Shown here piece by piece: positions 1-51,976 of a stretch of 64,000 nucleotides of DNA. A model generated the notes under the pieces. The model did not search any database and was not told the DNA's origin. It saw only the letters and a list, made by a program, of their open reading frames with translations. How positions within the stretch are numbered: the first letter of the stretch is position 1; each line of letters starts with the position of its first letter. Source of the stretch: Xenopus tropicalis. Lineage: Eukaryota > Chordata > Amphibia > Anura > Pipidae. Made by a program: the position numbers and the translations under genes. The stretch is from contig NC_030678.2 in NCBI RefSeq assembly GCF_000004195.4, positions 32,774,201 to 32,838,200 on the forward strand, read 5' to 3'.

Positions 1-618
1 GTTTGTTTTAGGCTTACAGTGCGTGCTTTATCATGTATAGGTGCCGAATATGTCCGAATTTGCTGGAAGCAGTTCTGTGCTAAATGCACAGTGGGTTCTG
101 CCTGCGATTTCTTTCAGCTGTGTAAACTTGTACCTCATATTGACTCAGTGTGTCGCCTCCCAGAATCCTTGTCTGCAGCGAATATGACATGACTAATGGT
201 GCAAATAAGAAGCAGTCACAAACATAAAAGCACAATTCTGGCCATTCCGTTCTTGCCGAGTAATTTCTGTCACATTTGTTTTCTCAGACTTTATTATTAA
301 CTTCTCGGTTCGTATCTCACAAAAATAATCCCCAAAAACCTACACTTGGGACATGTTTAATGGAGAAATGGGCTATCCTTTTCCACCTGAGCTCATTTAG
401 CTGGGCTTAAGTAAAAATAAAATGGTGCAGTGTTCAGAAAGCAGAGGGTCTTCAAGTTCCAGAATCCCTCACTTCTATATGGTACAAGGTGAGGAAGGGG
501 TTAAGTGACTCTGCCAGCCTAAGGTCAGGGCAATGGTACAGGTGAGTCAGAGGCAGACCATCATAGGATTCTGTCTGGAAAAAAAAAATATAGTGAATAA
601 TGGGCCATGTGCTGTTAA

Positions 619-779
619 GGGCCGTGACAGACGTGGAGATTAGTCGCCGCGCAACAAATCTCCCCGAAATGCCATCCCACTGGCGACAATGTTAATCGCC
701 GGTGGGATGGCATACGCGGCGCAGTGATTTGCCAAAATCGCCGAAGTTGCCTTGAGGGGAAACTTCTGCAATTTCGGTG
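619..779. mobile_element. Harbinger-like palindromic MITE, 3'-truncated
   Basis: The element starts GGGCCGTGACAG directly after TAA (616-618) and carries the family signature: AGATTAGTCGC, then TGCCATCCCAC and its inverted partner GTGGGATGGCA. The right-hand terminus (GCCC followed by TAA) is missing. It belongs with the complete copies at 13577-13911 and 38023-38197. The TWA target preference suggests PIF/Harbinger ancestry, which is inference from the target site only. Confidence 0.6.
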
Positions 780-925
780 GATCTTTTGAGATCCACGCTT
801 AACAAGTTGAGCACAGGTTGTGCTAAATGTTTAATGGTCTCATAATGGCTTTCAAGGTCCTGGAAGGAATTTTAAGTGATTTAGAGCTAGTGACCATCTT
901 TCTATTACAGTGCACTGTGTACATT

Positions 926-1211
926 TAGGGGCACATGTGGTGTAAAAATACAGCAACAAAATTCGTCACACATTGCCAGGATTCCCCCTCCATAAAAAAA
1001 GGGAGAATTTATTTTTTTTTTTGTACATTTTTTCTTAGAGCAAGTTCTGGCAGAAGTTGGTCTGAAAGGCTTAAAATAACAGCATCAAATCTGGCAGTCA
1101 GATGATGTAAAATAAAGCACACCTTGATAAATTTGCCCTTTAGTTTGCACAGATTTTAGCACCTTGTTGTGTCGAATTTAATTTTACACAGTATAATAAA
1201 TAGGCCCTTTA
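926..1211. mobile_element. TIR MITE, relative of the copy at 42551-42752
   Basis: The left end reads GGGGCACATG with GTGTAAAA close behind. The right end reads TTTTACACAG followed by ATAATAAATAGGCCC, which matches the right end of the better preserved copy at 42551-42752. The interior is diverged. The boundaries are approximate. Confidence 0.45.
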
Positions 1212-1450
1212 GTATCCATGTACTTTTCTTTCCCAGTTACAGCACCAACATCATCTTCCTGGTAGTAATGCTAAAATGCTCAATGAAATGGAGATGGATT
1301 AGCGGATATTATTAAAAAAAGCTTAGCAAAATCTTCTGGTTATCCCAGCATGCGTCAGTCTTTGTGCTGATTATACAGGGAAAACTGCTCTTTTACATTC
1401 TCAACAGATGTCTGTTGCACCATGTCTTGCCCACTATATAGTCCTGCATA

Positions 1451-1771
1451 TACAGGTATGGGATCCCTTATCCGGAAACCTGTTATCCAGAAACCTCCGA
1501 ATTACGGAAAGACCATCTCCCATAAAAAGCAAATAATTCTAATTTTTAAAAATGATTTCCTTTTTCTCTGTAATATTAAAACAGTACCTTGTACTTGATC
1601 CAACTAAGATATAATTAATCCTTATTGGAGGCAAAATGAGCCTATTGGGTTTATTCAATATTTAAATGATTTTTAGCAGACTAAAGTTAAGGAGATCCAA
1701 ATTAAGGAAAAATCCCTTATCCGGAAAACCCCAGCTCCCGAGCATTCTGGAGAACAGGTCGCATACATGTA
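1451..1771. mobile_element. short-TIR MITE (TACAGGTATGGGATC family), copy 1
   Basis: The left terminus is TACAGGTATGGGATCCC and the right terminus is a diverged inverted copy (GCATACATGTA). The conserved interior includes CTTATCCGG, a tract like AACAGTACCTTGTACTTGATC, and ATTGGAGGCAAAA. About ten copies of this family lie in this window. Flanking TA suggests a TA target duplication, as in Tc1/mariner-type MITEs, but the superfamily is inference. Confidence 0.7.
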
Positions 1772-2416
1772 CTGAATTATATAAGGAATATATCTGAACA
1801 AGGAATAATCCAGCCCCTATTCAGATACCCAGGGTAGACCTGTCCATAAGGTCCATTGATCTTTTTAGCCCTGACTACTTTAAGCAAAATGACAAATTAC
1901 AGATTTACAAAAATGCACATTTTTGGAGGACTAAAAAAACATTTCTGTAAGAGGTATCTTTTAAAGACAACAAGTTGGATTATATTTAGCATTGCTGCCC
2001 TGCAGTGTTAAGGTCTTGAGTTAGATGCCTACCTAGGCCTTATTTGCACGCAGGTTCTAGGTTTTCCTATGTTAAGCAGTCTCTGTTTAAGGGCAAAGGC
2101 ACAAAGAGCATTGGCTCCGCTGCTCTCAGCCTGCGTTTTTTAGGCAGGCGAAGAGAAATGAATCCATACTCTTCTGCAGCTCCTTGTATCTGCACTGACA
2201 GGCACAGCTTTGTCTGAGTGCAGCTACACAGAACTGGGATCAGACTGAAAGTCGCTGCTATTCTCTGTGTACCTGCATTCAGGCAGAGGCTATAGAAGAA
2301 TGTGGATCCTCTTCTGATTCCACTATTTTGGGATTTGTGTGAACACCAAATCTTTTGCCGAATACAGAACTGAATAAGAACCCTAATTTACATATGCAGA
2401 TTAGGATTTGGAAGGG

Positions 2417-2938
2417 TTAAAGGAGACATATCCTATAAAAATGATGAATGTACCAGGGAATTATACTCCTCTAGATATAGAAGGATTGTGCTTAAAAATG
2501 TTGTGTTTCAGACTGATTTATTGAGAAATTCCACAAAAACCCCACTAGCCCCGCCCATCTGTTCCACTTCCTGCTGGCTGAATTCTCTGGATGAGCTGGG
2601 GAGCCAGCGGCCCTCCGTACCCTGCACTGTAGAATAGGAACCAATCAGCAGCTAGGCTGACCTGATAGGGAACTGAAGCCTGTCTGTGCTTGTGTGAGTG
2701 CAGGGCTGTGATTGGCTCTCCCCCTCCTACTGTGCTTCTGGCAGGGACAGTTAGGACACGCCCACTCTTCATTTCACACTGGACAGAGAAGCCAGAGGAT
2801 CTATAGGGAGCTCCAATAAAGGGGCCATTGTTACAGATAGGGTTAATGTTTAGCCCAAAGGGAAACCAGCACCGGATATTATTCATAATTGCCTACAAAA
2901 TTAGGGTTTTTCTCATTTATCCAATATGTCTCCTTTAA
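2417..2938. mobile_element. T2/Kolobok-like MITE, 522 bp
   Basis: Both ends carry TTAA: TTAAAGGAGACATAT on the left, and ATATGTCTCCTTTAA as its inverted match on the right. TTAAAGG termini on a TTAA target are the hallmark of the Xenopus T2 MITE family, assigned to Kolobok transposons. The open frame inside it on the - strand is not a gene. Confidence 0.75.
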
Positions 2939-3205
2939 AGAGAACCATGCAGTTAAAAGTGTTCAACTTTGCTGTAAAAGGCTGAATCTTGGCCAAATTC
3001 CAAACTGAATCTGGATTTGGTGCATTCCTACTGCCCTTGCCCTGAAACTGTTGGCATTATCCATTAGCAAAATCAGGCAAGCATTGTTTGCTATGAAGAT
3101 GTGGCCAGCAGAGGACCCCTTAGTTAGCAGACTTCTTGAGAAAAGGAAAGTTTACAACAGAAACTTTAAAAATGTAATTTAAGTTTTGAAATATATATTG
3201 AGTAA

Positions 3206-3494
3206 TACAGGTATGGGATCCGTTATCCAGAAACCCATTAAAACCCATAAAAATTTTAAAAAAGATAATATATATATATATATATATAATATTTCCTTTT
3301 TCTCTGTAATACTAAAACAGTACCTTGTACTTGATCCCAACTAAGATATAATGAATTCTTATTGAATGCAAAACAATCCTATTGGGTTTAAATGATTTTT
3401 AGCAGATGTAAGTTAAGGTGATCAAAATTATAGAACGACCCATTATCCGGCAAACCCAAGGTTGTGCATTCTGGATAACAGGTCCCATAAATGT
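3206..3494. mobile_element. short-TIR MITE, copy 2
   Basis: The left terminus is TACAGGTATGGGATCCG, and the interior has the family tract ACAGTACCTTGTACTTGATC. The right end is GGTCCCATAAATGTA. A TA microsatellite sits inside at about 3268-3290. Confidence 0.65.
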
Positions 3495-3699
3495 ATTCTA
3501 CAAATGTAACAAATATTTTATTTAAAAAGGGCATTTTGTGTAGTATGATTAAAAATATATATTTGCTTTCTGTTTAACCTGCTACTCCTTGCAGATATTG
3601 TTAGTTCAGAATGCTACAAAACATAATTCCCTGCAGCGCTTTACACGGTAAAAATACCAGGTTAGTGGTGCATTCTGGGTGTAGAAATATTTTGCATTT

Positions 3700-4015
3700 A
3701 TATAGTTATGGGACCTATCATCGAGAATGGTTGGGACCTGGGGTTTTCCTGATGTGGGTCTTTCCATAATGTGGATCTTCATAATTTAAATCTACTTAGA
3801 AATCATTTAAAGATTAAATTAACTAAATAGCATTGTTTTACCTCTACAAAGTATTAATGATTTCTATGTCATAATAAAACAGTACCTTGTACTTGATCCT
3901 AACAGAGAAAAAGGAAATATGGTTTAAAATGTTGAATTAGTTGATTAAAATGGAATCTATAGGAGATGGTCTTCCCATAATTTGGAGCTTTCTGGCAAAC
4001 TGATTCCATACCTGA
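3700..4015. mobile_element. short-TIR MITE, copy 3, inverted and diverged
   Basis: The left part has TATGGGACCTATCATC and GGGGTTTTCC. The interior carries AACAGTACCTTGTACTTGATC-like sequence, and the right part ends in a duplicated GATTCCATACC. It is more diverged than the other copies. Confidence 0.5.
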
Positions 4016-6579
4016 TTCCATACCATTCCTTATCCTAATCTACTGCAAGTAGTGTGCATTGCCATGCTAGTACATGAGTGGAAATAAAAGTGCTGCATTA
4101 TAGGAAATTGTGACCCCCACTTAGTTATTTGTTGGAATCACATTCCCCCTTATACTTTCCCATTTTTCAGAACACAAATTTTCTGAATAATATCACAGTT
4201 GTCTGTCTCTGGAGCACAATAACAGACGCTGCTCTGTATATAACCGGAGCAGTACTCTTCCTTTCTGAAATGAGCTTGTTCTCTAGAATCCTTTTTTTTT
4301 TTTTCTTTTTTACTGTTTTACCTTGAAAAGCAATTACTAAGAGAGCTCGTTTTCCTATTAGCCGAGCATTGGGATAACCTCATGGCATGCCTTACATTTT
4401 TGTGCACGGTACGTGTAGGTGCAAACTCTACAGCAGTATTGGCACAAAGAAAACATTCATGAATTCTGTTTACATTAGTGCAGCCCAGCTTGCAGAACCA
4501 AAGCTGATTACCTGTTTATTTAAACTTATAGCTTTGGATGGCAGTATTATGTCACAGTTGTGACATCTCTAATAGGAAAGCCTAAAATTAGCCAAATCTT
4601 CATCGGGCAGGTTTGATTTTCTGTTGGATTGGGGACCGCATTGGATCATTGATGCAGCCCTCGGTCCGATGGTGCCTATGCCTGCCGGTTTTATTCAGTC
4701 GTTTGGCCCTAGGGCCATTTATAACTCACCTCAGGTTGGCACATCGAGAGATCCGCTCATTTCCCCCAGCTTCCCTGCCAGACGGCTTTCTGAAAAGTTA
4801 CTAAGCAGATAAACGTCTCCAGGCTGGCTACAACTTTATATTTATTTGTTTCACAGTGCTTTGTGCTCCTTTGCTTTCTGAGTATTTGGGACAGGCAGAA
4901 TGTTAAAAAGGATAAGATCCACAGGGCCAGAATTATTCCTGTTTTCAATTCAGGCATCAGGGTAGTTTGTGCTCAGTATTCCTAAAATCCTCAATATAAA
5001 GCGCTACATGTTCAGTGACTGTGGAAGTAGAAAGTGTAGCAAACAAAAGGTATTGTTGGGATCCTTATAATTAAATATATCAATTGTGGCCTTTAAATAT
5101 TGGGAACAATACAGATCATTGTCCTTGTCACTGAGAATCATCTTATTGTGATCTGCTTTTCCTGGGGATAATGCACTTAACAGGGGCACTAGAAGCTGAC
5201 TTCCGGTTTCCTGAACCTAAAGGGTCATTGTTTGCTCTGGGTTGGTGAATCTGGCTTAACCTTTAGCTGACCGCAAGGAATACTTCCTTTAACTCACACT
5301 AACTCAATATTTTTACTCATCCTGCAGTGTATACACATACCATGGTATACAGTATATAAACAATTTTTTTCTCTGAACTTTTTTTAGTGGCATCAGTTTT
5401 GCAAAATGAAAGAAAATGTAATTCTAAACAAATTCCTAGTATAAAAGAATTCAAAATTTTCATTGGTTTTAAAGTTATTTCTAAATGCAGCTGCAGCTAA
5501 AACCAGCATGTTTCTGTTTTTTCTGTATGTAGTTTATGTAGGCTGTGGATAGCAATTAAACATTAAAAACTAAAGCCTGTCCTTACCCAAAATACAGTTT
5601 CTTTAGGGAGAACTATCGGGCAATTTGTGGGTCAATGTCGGATTGCAAGTGTGTGGATTCTGGTTGGGCATGGGTTTGTTTTAGCAGACTTATGACCAAC
5701 TCAGATCGGCTTGTTTACGATTCTAGATCACAATGCCTTTGCGTGCTTCATCACAAGTTTGTTATCAGCTGGCTTCTGCTACATTGTTTCAGTAGTCACA
5801 GCCATCAGTGCAGAGAATGAAAAGGCACAAACAGATTCTGCTTTCAGTTGATCGCTTGCAAATAACTTCAAAACCACTGAAATGAACTAATTCATGTGTA
5901 TTGAGAAGTTGATTTTTCTTCATTATGCAGAATGTTATTTTGGGGCTTTGTTGTTTTTTTTAGAAACCTGCCCATAGTATGTTGTTGAACCTTTAGAGAT
6001 GCTAAAATAAAGATGCCCCTACTTCTCCCACCCACTGTACCCAATTGCTGATTCTTCCCCATCAGCCTGTTGCACAATATAAATGCAGGCACATAACATT
6101 CTATGTCTGAATATTTCAGTATATATGCTTAGGAACTATGTACAGTACTGTGTGTACTATGCAGCAGTGTGATTGTGTATGGCCAGCAGGGGGCAGCTGC
6201 TACTGTAGGTTGTGTATATTTTGTAGCGCTACTTGTCTATGCAGTGATATACAGCAGAACACAACATTAAAAGACAAAACAGGGAACAATACAATAATAG
6301 GATAAATGCAAAATATAGTTCCATTCTAGTTGACATGCTTAGTGTTAAGCTTAGTAGAGGAGGTCCCTGATCCCTAGGCTATGGAGAATCATTTAAGTGG
6401 CAATATTACAGCACATACTTATATAAAATCAAGGGAAATCTGTACACAAGTGTATATTACCTGTTTTTTAAGGATAATCCATTACTTTTTCTATTTGTCA
6501 GGTGTAATTAAAATTCATCATGCATTCATGAGCTGTAGATTTTACATTTTTGCACTGTTTTTTTTTCTCTGTCGTGTAG

Positions 6580-45952
<39,373 letters not shown>

Positions 45953-47254
45953 CCACTCCAGCAGCCAACTGGCATTTCCATTTCCAAACTGTCAATTTGC
46001 AATCAATTTTGCTATCCTTTCATATTTCACACATGACTCCGAGGGGCGGGCACAGCCCGTCACCCCTCTAACCCTAGGAATTGGCTTCCTACATTCCACA
46101 ATAGCTGGATGAAATGTGCAGCCCCATAACCCCCCTGTATATGTGCAATACTGACCTTGCTCTGTACCATCCTACTGTCTGTACTCTCTGGTTGGACGTT
46201 CCTAACAAACGCTAAACGCTGAAGGAATATAATGATTGCAATATAAGTACAGTCCTGTGTGTTCTCCTATTGTAAAGATTTGGGCCTGGGTGAAATTCTC
46301 TCCCCATCACTATCATCATATGTAGCAGAACAGAGTATACAGTACAAGTGGTTCTCACAGTACAGGTGGATCAGGTTCCATAATGTACTTGTGTGCAACT
46401 GCAGCTAGAATATGTCACCCCAAGCCCCACAGAGCTGTAACCAGCGCCTTTTATTTAAGTTTAAAGGTGCAATCATAGAGTTCCAGAATAGCACAATTTC
46501 CTTTTATAGTCTTTCATATTTCCTTGTTCTGATAGTGGTTTGAAGAGACTAATATGTAATCTGTGCTGTAGGATATGACGCGTGTGATTGAAGCTGTGTT
46601 GTGGGGCTGCATATTTTGGCACCCTTTAGCTGTGACCAGGCAGCACCCTGAGGCAGGAGGCATCATGACTATGTACTATGCAGCAAATAGACAGCAGCTA
46701 AAGGTGCACATTGTATGTTCCCCAGTCTGTTTGCTCTAGAGCAGGGCCCATGCATAGCCTGTGTCAGGCAGCCAATCACATACACTTCCCTGGCACCAAG
46801 CAGGGGGCAGCACTCATCCATAGGTGGCAGTTACATGCGCCATGCTGCAAACACTAGGCAAAGCACAAGACTCATGCTGAGCCGGACATGCATTCGCTCC
46901 AGCACTAGAGCAGCCAGTCCTTACCATGCAGTGCCGCAGATTGTTATTAATGTGATCAAGGCCAATGCTAAACATACACTGGAATCAATGCGTGTGTATA
47001 TATATGAATATATACATATAATATTTACTAAGCATTTTTTATGTGAACAGTAGGGGGATTGATGTTGGACGACTGTTAAATAATTGATATGATAACCACT
47101 TTAATGTTTTACTCTAAAGAGTAGCACAACGGCAATGCTCAGAGTGGCCAGAAATATAACTTGATGTTTGCACTGACTTCTTAGGCACCCTGTGGCAGAC
47201 AGGCCCCTACCCTAACCCTGCCTCCTCCCCGGATGTCTATGTATCAAAATCATG

Positions 47255-47294
<40 letters not shown>

Positions 47295-48869
47295 CCTGCT
47301 GACGTGAAGTACAATGTAAGGCTCAGTATCCCACTGGCAGTGCTGCTCCAATGGATTTTATGCTTGCCGTATCCTTGGGGCCTGCACTTAGTGTGGGAGT
47401 CGCAACATTTTACCTATTGCCGTAAGTAATGTTACCAGTGTCTGCCATAGATACAGCCGCTGGCAGAGACCTTACACTTCTATTGGGTAGAATCCACACA
47501 CCAACTGAATTTTTTTTTTTTTAAATTAATTTTAAACCCCCACAAGCTGACCAATTATTACCCTGGAAATGACTCATATAATTTGTATCCTGAATTTCAC
47601 ATTCAGATGAAAAATTATCCACTTTCATTAGTAGATTGGCTTTGTAGGAATGCTTGCCTTTGCCAAAACAAGGGATGCCAACCTGTGGCTTTTTCGCTGT
47701 AATGGATTGCAGCTCTTGGCAGCCATATTTGATACTGGCAGAGGGCACAGGTTGCACAGTCCCGGTATAATGCCTTATGGAAATCTCTTTACACAGAAGA
47801 TGGAAATACATAAAAACAAAGCAGCTGTGGCGAGATATAGACCCTGCTGCTGCCAAGTAGAAGTCACTTATATTTTTGGAGATCGTTATGTTTTTGTAAG
47901 AAGGGGGCAAAATAAAAAGCTAGATTAAATGGAATAAGAGTGTAGATTCCTCAATTCTCTGTTTCTGTGTGTCACTTTCTGTGCCAAAAAACATGCAAGC
48001 AGATGCCCTTTTTTTTTATTATGGCAAGGACTAGTAACGTTGTCTTTTATTCTATGTTAGTGGCCAAAAGTCTATTGCTCTTTACAGCAAATGCCCCTTT
48101 GCATTCTTTGGAAAGCCGTAAGGAGCTAAATGGACTGTAAAGGACAGAAAAAGGACCTCATACATGAAGCCATCTTTTCATATTGGCTAGATCTTTCCGG
48201 AATAATGTTGCTGTTGGGTTAGCGCCGTAAGGTTAGACTAAAGGTAGTTTGGGCATTGAATGTGAGCAGCGGTCCTGCTGTTCCATCCGCGCGTATCTGC
48301 AAGCTTTGTTCTTACACAGTAGGCAAAATGATTGTACTTCTTACAAGATGCTCCCAGAAGCCACTACATGAGAGGGACCCGCTGCCACCCACTGATCTTG
48401 CTGGGGATTTGTATTTTAAAAAACCTGCTGCTCAGAATCTCTCAGCTCCCCCCTTGCCGTACTTGTTCATACAGATTAGTGCAAAATGGCCGACCTTCTC
48501 CATCCTGTTATTTGTGAGAGCTTGGTGGTGGGTGTAATGTATAAAATTGCTCATATTGTACATTTGTATCAAATTAAACAACTAACAATGGAATGTGTCC
48601 CATGGAGTCTGTTATAAGCTGAATTCTTGGAGATTGATCTCTTGGATGGTATTGGTGAAATAAATGGATAAATTGCATTTCACCACATGCCAGTCTGATG
48701 GAAAAGTTTGGGTCTAGCAGATGCCAGGGGAACACTACCTGCCTGAATGCATCATGCCAATTGGAAATGGTTGGTGGAGGAGGAGTAATGGTCTGGGGCT
48801 GATTTGTTGGTTTTGGCTAGGTCTCTGTTCCAATTATAGAAAACCTAACTCTACAGGTGAATATAGACA
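45953..48869 (+). other. git1 3' UTR and downstream flank
   Basis: No coding feature is recognised. The git1 3' UTR starts here. A TA microsatellite lies at 47256-47293. Candidate polyadenylation signals are AATAAA at 47911-47916 and ATTAAA at 48573-48578; which is used cannot be told from sequence. The end of the UTR is therefore unknown. Confidence 0.55.
47911..47916 (+). promoter_or_regulatory. candidate polyadenylation signal AATAAA
   Basis: A canonical hexamer about 2 kb after the git1 stop. It is the best candidate, but other AT-rich hexamers occur in this stretch. Confidence 0.35.
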
Positions 48870-48877
48870 TTCTAGAC

Positions 48878-49773
48878 CAGTGCTGTCCAACTTCTGCGGT
48901 GCCGATGGCCGGAATTTCTCTTGCATACATGGTGGAGGGCCGCTAATGGAAGCCAGTTTTGGCCACGCCCCCGTTTTAAACCACACCCACTTCAAACCAC
49001 ACCCATTTTATCACAATGGGATATCAACCATCATTCATATGTTAAAGAATTATGTCATATTAAGACACACCCTTACATCCATATGCCTCCTCCTCCCCTG
49101 TGGATAGCACAGCAACCCCCAGCATATAATTACACACCTTAGGGACCATTTAATGGCTATTTCCAACTGCTAACAAACTCCCAGAACAAACCCCTGCCAG
49201 GTTCACCTCCCACAGGCAGCATAGGGTAGGCAGAGTATGGCACACACAGGCAGCACTCTGCCTGTCCTATGCTGCCTGTGTGTGCCATACTCTGCCTGTC
49301 CTATGCTGCCTGTGTGTGCCATACTCTGCCTGTCCTATGCTGCCTGTGGGTGCCATCCTCTGCCTGTTTGTGCCATACCCTCCCTGTCCTATGCTACCTA
49401 TGTGCCATACTCTGCCTACCCTATGCTGCCTATACACAGGCAGCATAGGCCAGGCAGTACATACAATGAGGTGTGAAGAGGTGAACAATGTGGTTCATTA
49501 GAGCCTGAGCCTTAGGTGTGAACACTGCAGGGTGGGAACAATGCAGAGATTAAAAGGTGTGAACAACACAGGGGATTACATTTTTAAACAATACAGGGGG
49601 ATTACAGCCTGAATCTGAGGTGAGAACCATGCAGGGGCCATTTAATCTCAGTACTGATACCATTTAAAGCTTACACAAAGGTAAGCCATCAAAGCAGCCA
49701 GAGAGGTGGGGGGCCACACAGAGGGGGGTCGAGGGCCGCATGCGGCCCGCGGGCCGCCAGTTGGACAGCACTG
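48878..49773. mobile_element. hAT-type non-autonomous element, 896 bp, TSD TTCTAGAC
   Basis: The termini CAGTGCTGTCCAACTTCTG and CCAGTTGGACAGCACTG are inverted copies. The 8-bp direct repeat TTCTAGAC at 48870-48877 and 49774-49781 is exact. The interior has subterminal GTGGAGGGCCGC and a minisatellite (about 49213-49452). No transposase frame is seen. A 5' fragment of the same family is at 17376. Confidence 0.9.
49213..49452. repeat. minisatellite of about 34-bp units inside the hAT element
   Basis: Repeated units of CTGCCTGTCCTATGCTGCCT and GTGTGTGCCATACT, with an inverted unit at each edge (CAGGCAGCATAGG near 49215 and 49437). The open frames with PVLCCLCVPYS-like repeats are repeat artefacts. 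Confidence 0.85.
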
Positions 49774-49807
49774 TTCTAGACAATTCCACTTTCTCAGTCG
49801 TCCCTAG

Positions 49808-49933
49808 GCAGCACAGGTACTAGTGGGTTAATGCAGTGTTCCCTTTAGGAGGCAGGATAGCAAGAAAAAAAGACTTGGGTCTGTCCCCTGACTCCCCTCC
49901 CTTATGTCTGCATTAGCCCCACCTCCAACAGTT
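49808..49933 (+). repeat. DIRS left inverted terminal repeat
   Basis: It runs from GCAGCACAGGTACTAGTGGG through GGAGGCAGGATAGCAAG to CCACCTCCAACAGTT. It pairs with 58437-58562. The outermost bases left of it (49790-49807) pair instead with the internal complementary region. Confidence 0.85.
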
Positions 49934-50597
49934 TTTTGCTATCCTGCTTCCTGGAGGAAGGAGGTTTGGGAGCTCGGCTCCCTTCATTTTATTTTATTTT
50001 ATTCTTTTAATTTTATTTAGGTTTTTTCCTTTACTGCTTTCCTCAGGACACCGATTGGGCAACCCCCTTTTCCATCTTCCAGAGTTTCTGGCCACATCCA
50101 GAGCACCTATGGCATGCTTTTGCTCTGCTAAATAAGGGAGAAGGGGCTACAAGGGCATGTTGCAGTGCTGCCACTAGCCTTCTCACACGGGGACTACACG
50201 GCATGCTTTAGCGCTGCCTTATCCACCCCCACCGACCCGCACATAAACAAGCCATAACGCTGTTACAGGTACAGCACTGTTACAAATACATTCACCCGCC
50301 CGCATAACGGCCGTGTTCCCCCGTCATCTGGCGCCTCTTTTCAAATGTGGCGCCATTTCTCCTCTCTTCGCAAGAGACACGCCAACCGGAAGTTCTGGTT
50401 CAAAACTCGCCGTGCACTTCCTTTACGGCGCAGAGCAGGGGAACACAGTGTGGGACAACAGGCTGCGATCAGTAACACCCGGAGTGCACATCTTAGCACG
50501 GTGGCAGCACTATAAAGGGCACTTACAGCCACCACAGGTACAGTTAGCACCGCACCTCTCTCTCTCCTTCACACTATTAAACACTAATTAGCCTAAC

Positions 50598-51976
50598 ATG
50601 GCTTCTGAAAGGTCTAACTCTCCCAGACCAGACACAGGAGATCCACCCAGGTCCTCTGACCCACTTCAGGGTACGGGCAAACGACTAAACAAACGCGCTA
50701 AGCCCAGGGAACATGCCCAAGACAATAAACGAAGTAAACTCTCTCCACAGCATACAGAGAGCACCCCAGAAATACCTGACTGGTTTAAACCATTCCAGAC
50801 CACTCTACTGGCTATTTCTTCTTCACTTGAAAAATTGTCCACTATTCAACTAGCTCACCAGAGCACTACATCAGACAAGGCCACTATAGCCACCCCAGCA
50901 ACCAGTGCATTGGCAGAGCCCATACAGCTAGAAACAGAGGGTTGTACTTCTGATGAAGAGAACCCAGCTATTAGTGACTCAGAAAGCACAGACCCGGTCA
51001 ACCACTCAGCTGGCCTATCTCATAGATCTCAGGCAGAGGTGGTTAATGTCTTACTTACAGACATGTTTCAAACACTGGGCATACAAGAAGAAGTGAAAGA
51101 ACAAAAGACACTAGATAAACTCTTTGGTTCGTCTCAACGACAACAAAAACATTTTCCAGTACACGAGACAGTAGAAGAAGAATGGAAAACCCCGGATCGC
51201 CGATTAGCTAAAGACAAAAGAGTAGATACTCTATATGTATTTGACTCTTAGCTAAAGACAAAAGAGTAGATACTCTATATGTATTTGACCAATCACACAA
51301 AGACTTATGGGACAACATCCCTAAGGTGGATACACCAGTTGCCACATTGGCTAAACGCACTACCATCCCACTAGAGGACGGGACGTCCTTTCGGGACCCC
51401 ATGGCCAGAAAGGCCGAAAGTTTACTTAAAACCATTTTCTCTTCCACCAATTCAGCCCTTAAACCCACAACAGCCTCAGCTTGCGTATCGCGCACGGTAG
51501 TCTTATGGCTTGAAGAAGCCCTTACAGTGGTCACAGATGAATCTTTTGACATGCATGGCCAACTTTCTAAGATCCTCAACGCAGTCCATTTCCTCTGTGA
51601 TTCCTCCATGGACACACAGCTACTAGCCAAAACCTCCGCCATGTCTATTGGAGCCAGACGGGCCCTCTGGATGAAGACCTGGAACTCTGACCCAGCTTCA
51701 AAGAAAAATCTAGAAGCTTTACCCTTTACAGGCGCTTCATTATTCGGCCCAGAGCTGGACTCACTCATCAACAAAATCACAGGCGAGAAAAGTAACTTTC
51801 TCCCTCAAGATAAGAAACCACGCCCTAGCAGCTCTCAACCTAAGCGTCCCTTTCGTTCCACTAGCTATACCGGCCGTTACCCCCAACGCTCTAGGCCACA
51901 GAACTCATACTCAGGCCCAACAAAGAGCTATCGGCCCAACAAAAAAACATCTTGGAACACACAGACACCCCTTTAA
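50598..51976 (+). pseudogene. DIRS ORF1 (Gag-like), broken by a 44-bp tandem duplication
   Basis: The start at 50598 opens MASERSNSPRPDTGD. A first open part runs to 51251 and a second part continues in another frame to 51976. The second part has KVDTPVATLAKRTTIPLED and SFRDPMARKAES, wording typical of DIRS ORF1 proteins, and a basic, serine/arginine-rich C-terminal tail. The frame is broken because a 42-bp block (51204-51245) is repeated at 51248-51289 with a 44-bp period, which shifts the frame. Otherwise the frame is open, so the duplication may be the main lesion. Confidence 0.8.
51204..51289. repeat. 44-bp-period tandem duplication in DIRS ORF1
   Basis: Two identical 42-bp blocks, each starting TTAGCTAAAGACAAAAGAGT and ending TATTTGAC, separated by TC. 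The period of 44 is not a multiple of 3. Confidence 0.95.

Larger units (their letters stand above)
1..6579. other. git1 intron 1 (3' part), repeat-rich
   Basis: No coding exon was recognised here. The conserved first coding exon of GIT1 (start codon and CxxC of the zinc finger) was looked for and not seen, so this is read as the 3' part of intron 1 with exon 1 lying upstream. It holds a Harbinger-like MITE fragment (619-779), a TA-flanked MITE (about 926-1211), a T2-like MITE (2417-2938), three copies of a short-TIR MITE (1451-1771, 3206-3494, about 3700-4015) and scattered AT-rich sequence. Short open frames here look like chance ORFs. Confidence 0.7.

Noticed and set aside
47661..47770. 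Possible hAT-like or SINE-like fragment (GGGATGCCAACCTGTGGC)
   Set aside because: There are no matching termini or target duplication, so the boundaries cannot be supported.
49237..49488. Repetitive cysteine/proline-rich open frames on both strands
   Set aside because: They derive from the minisatellite in the hAT element.
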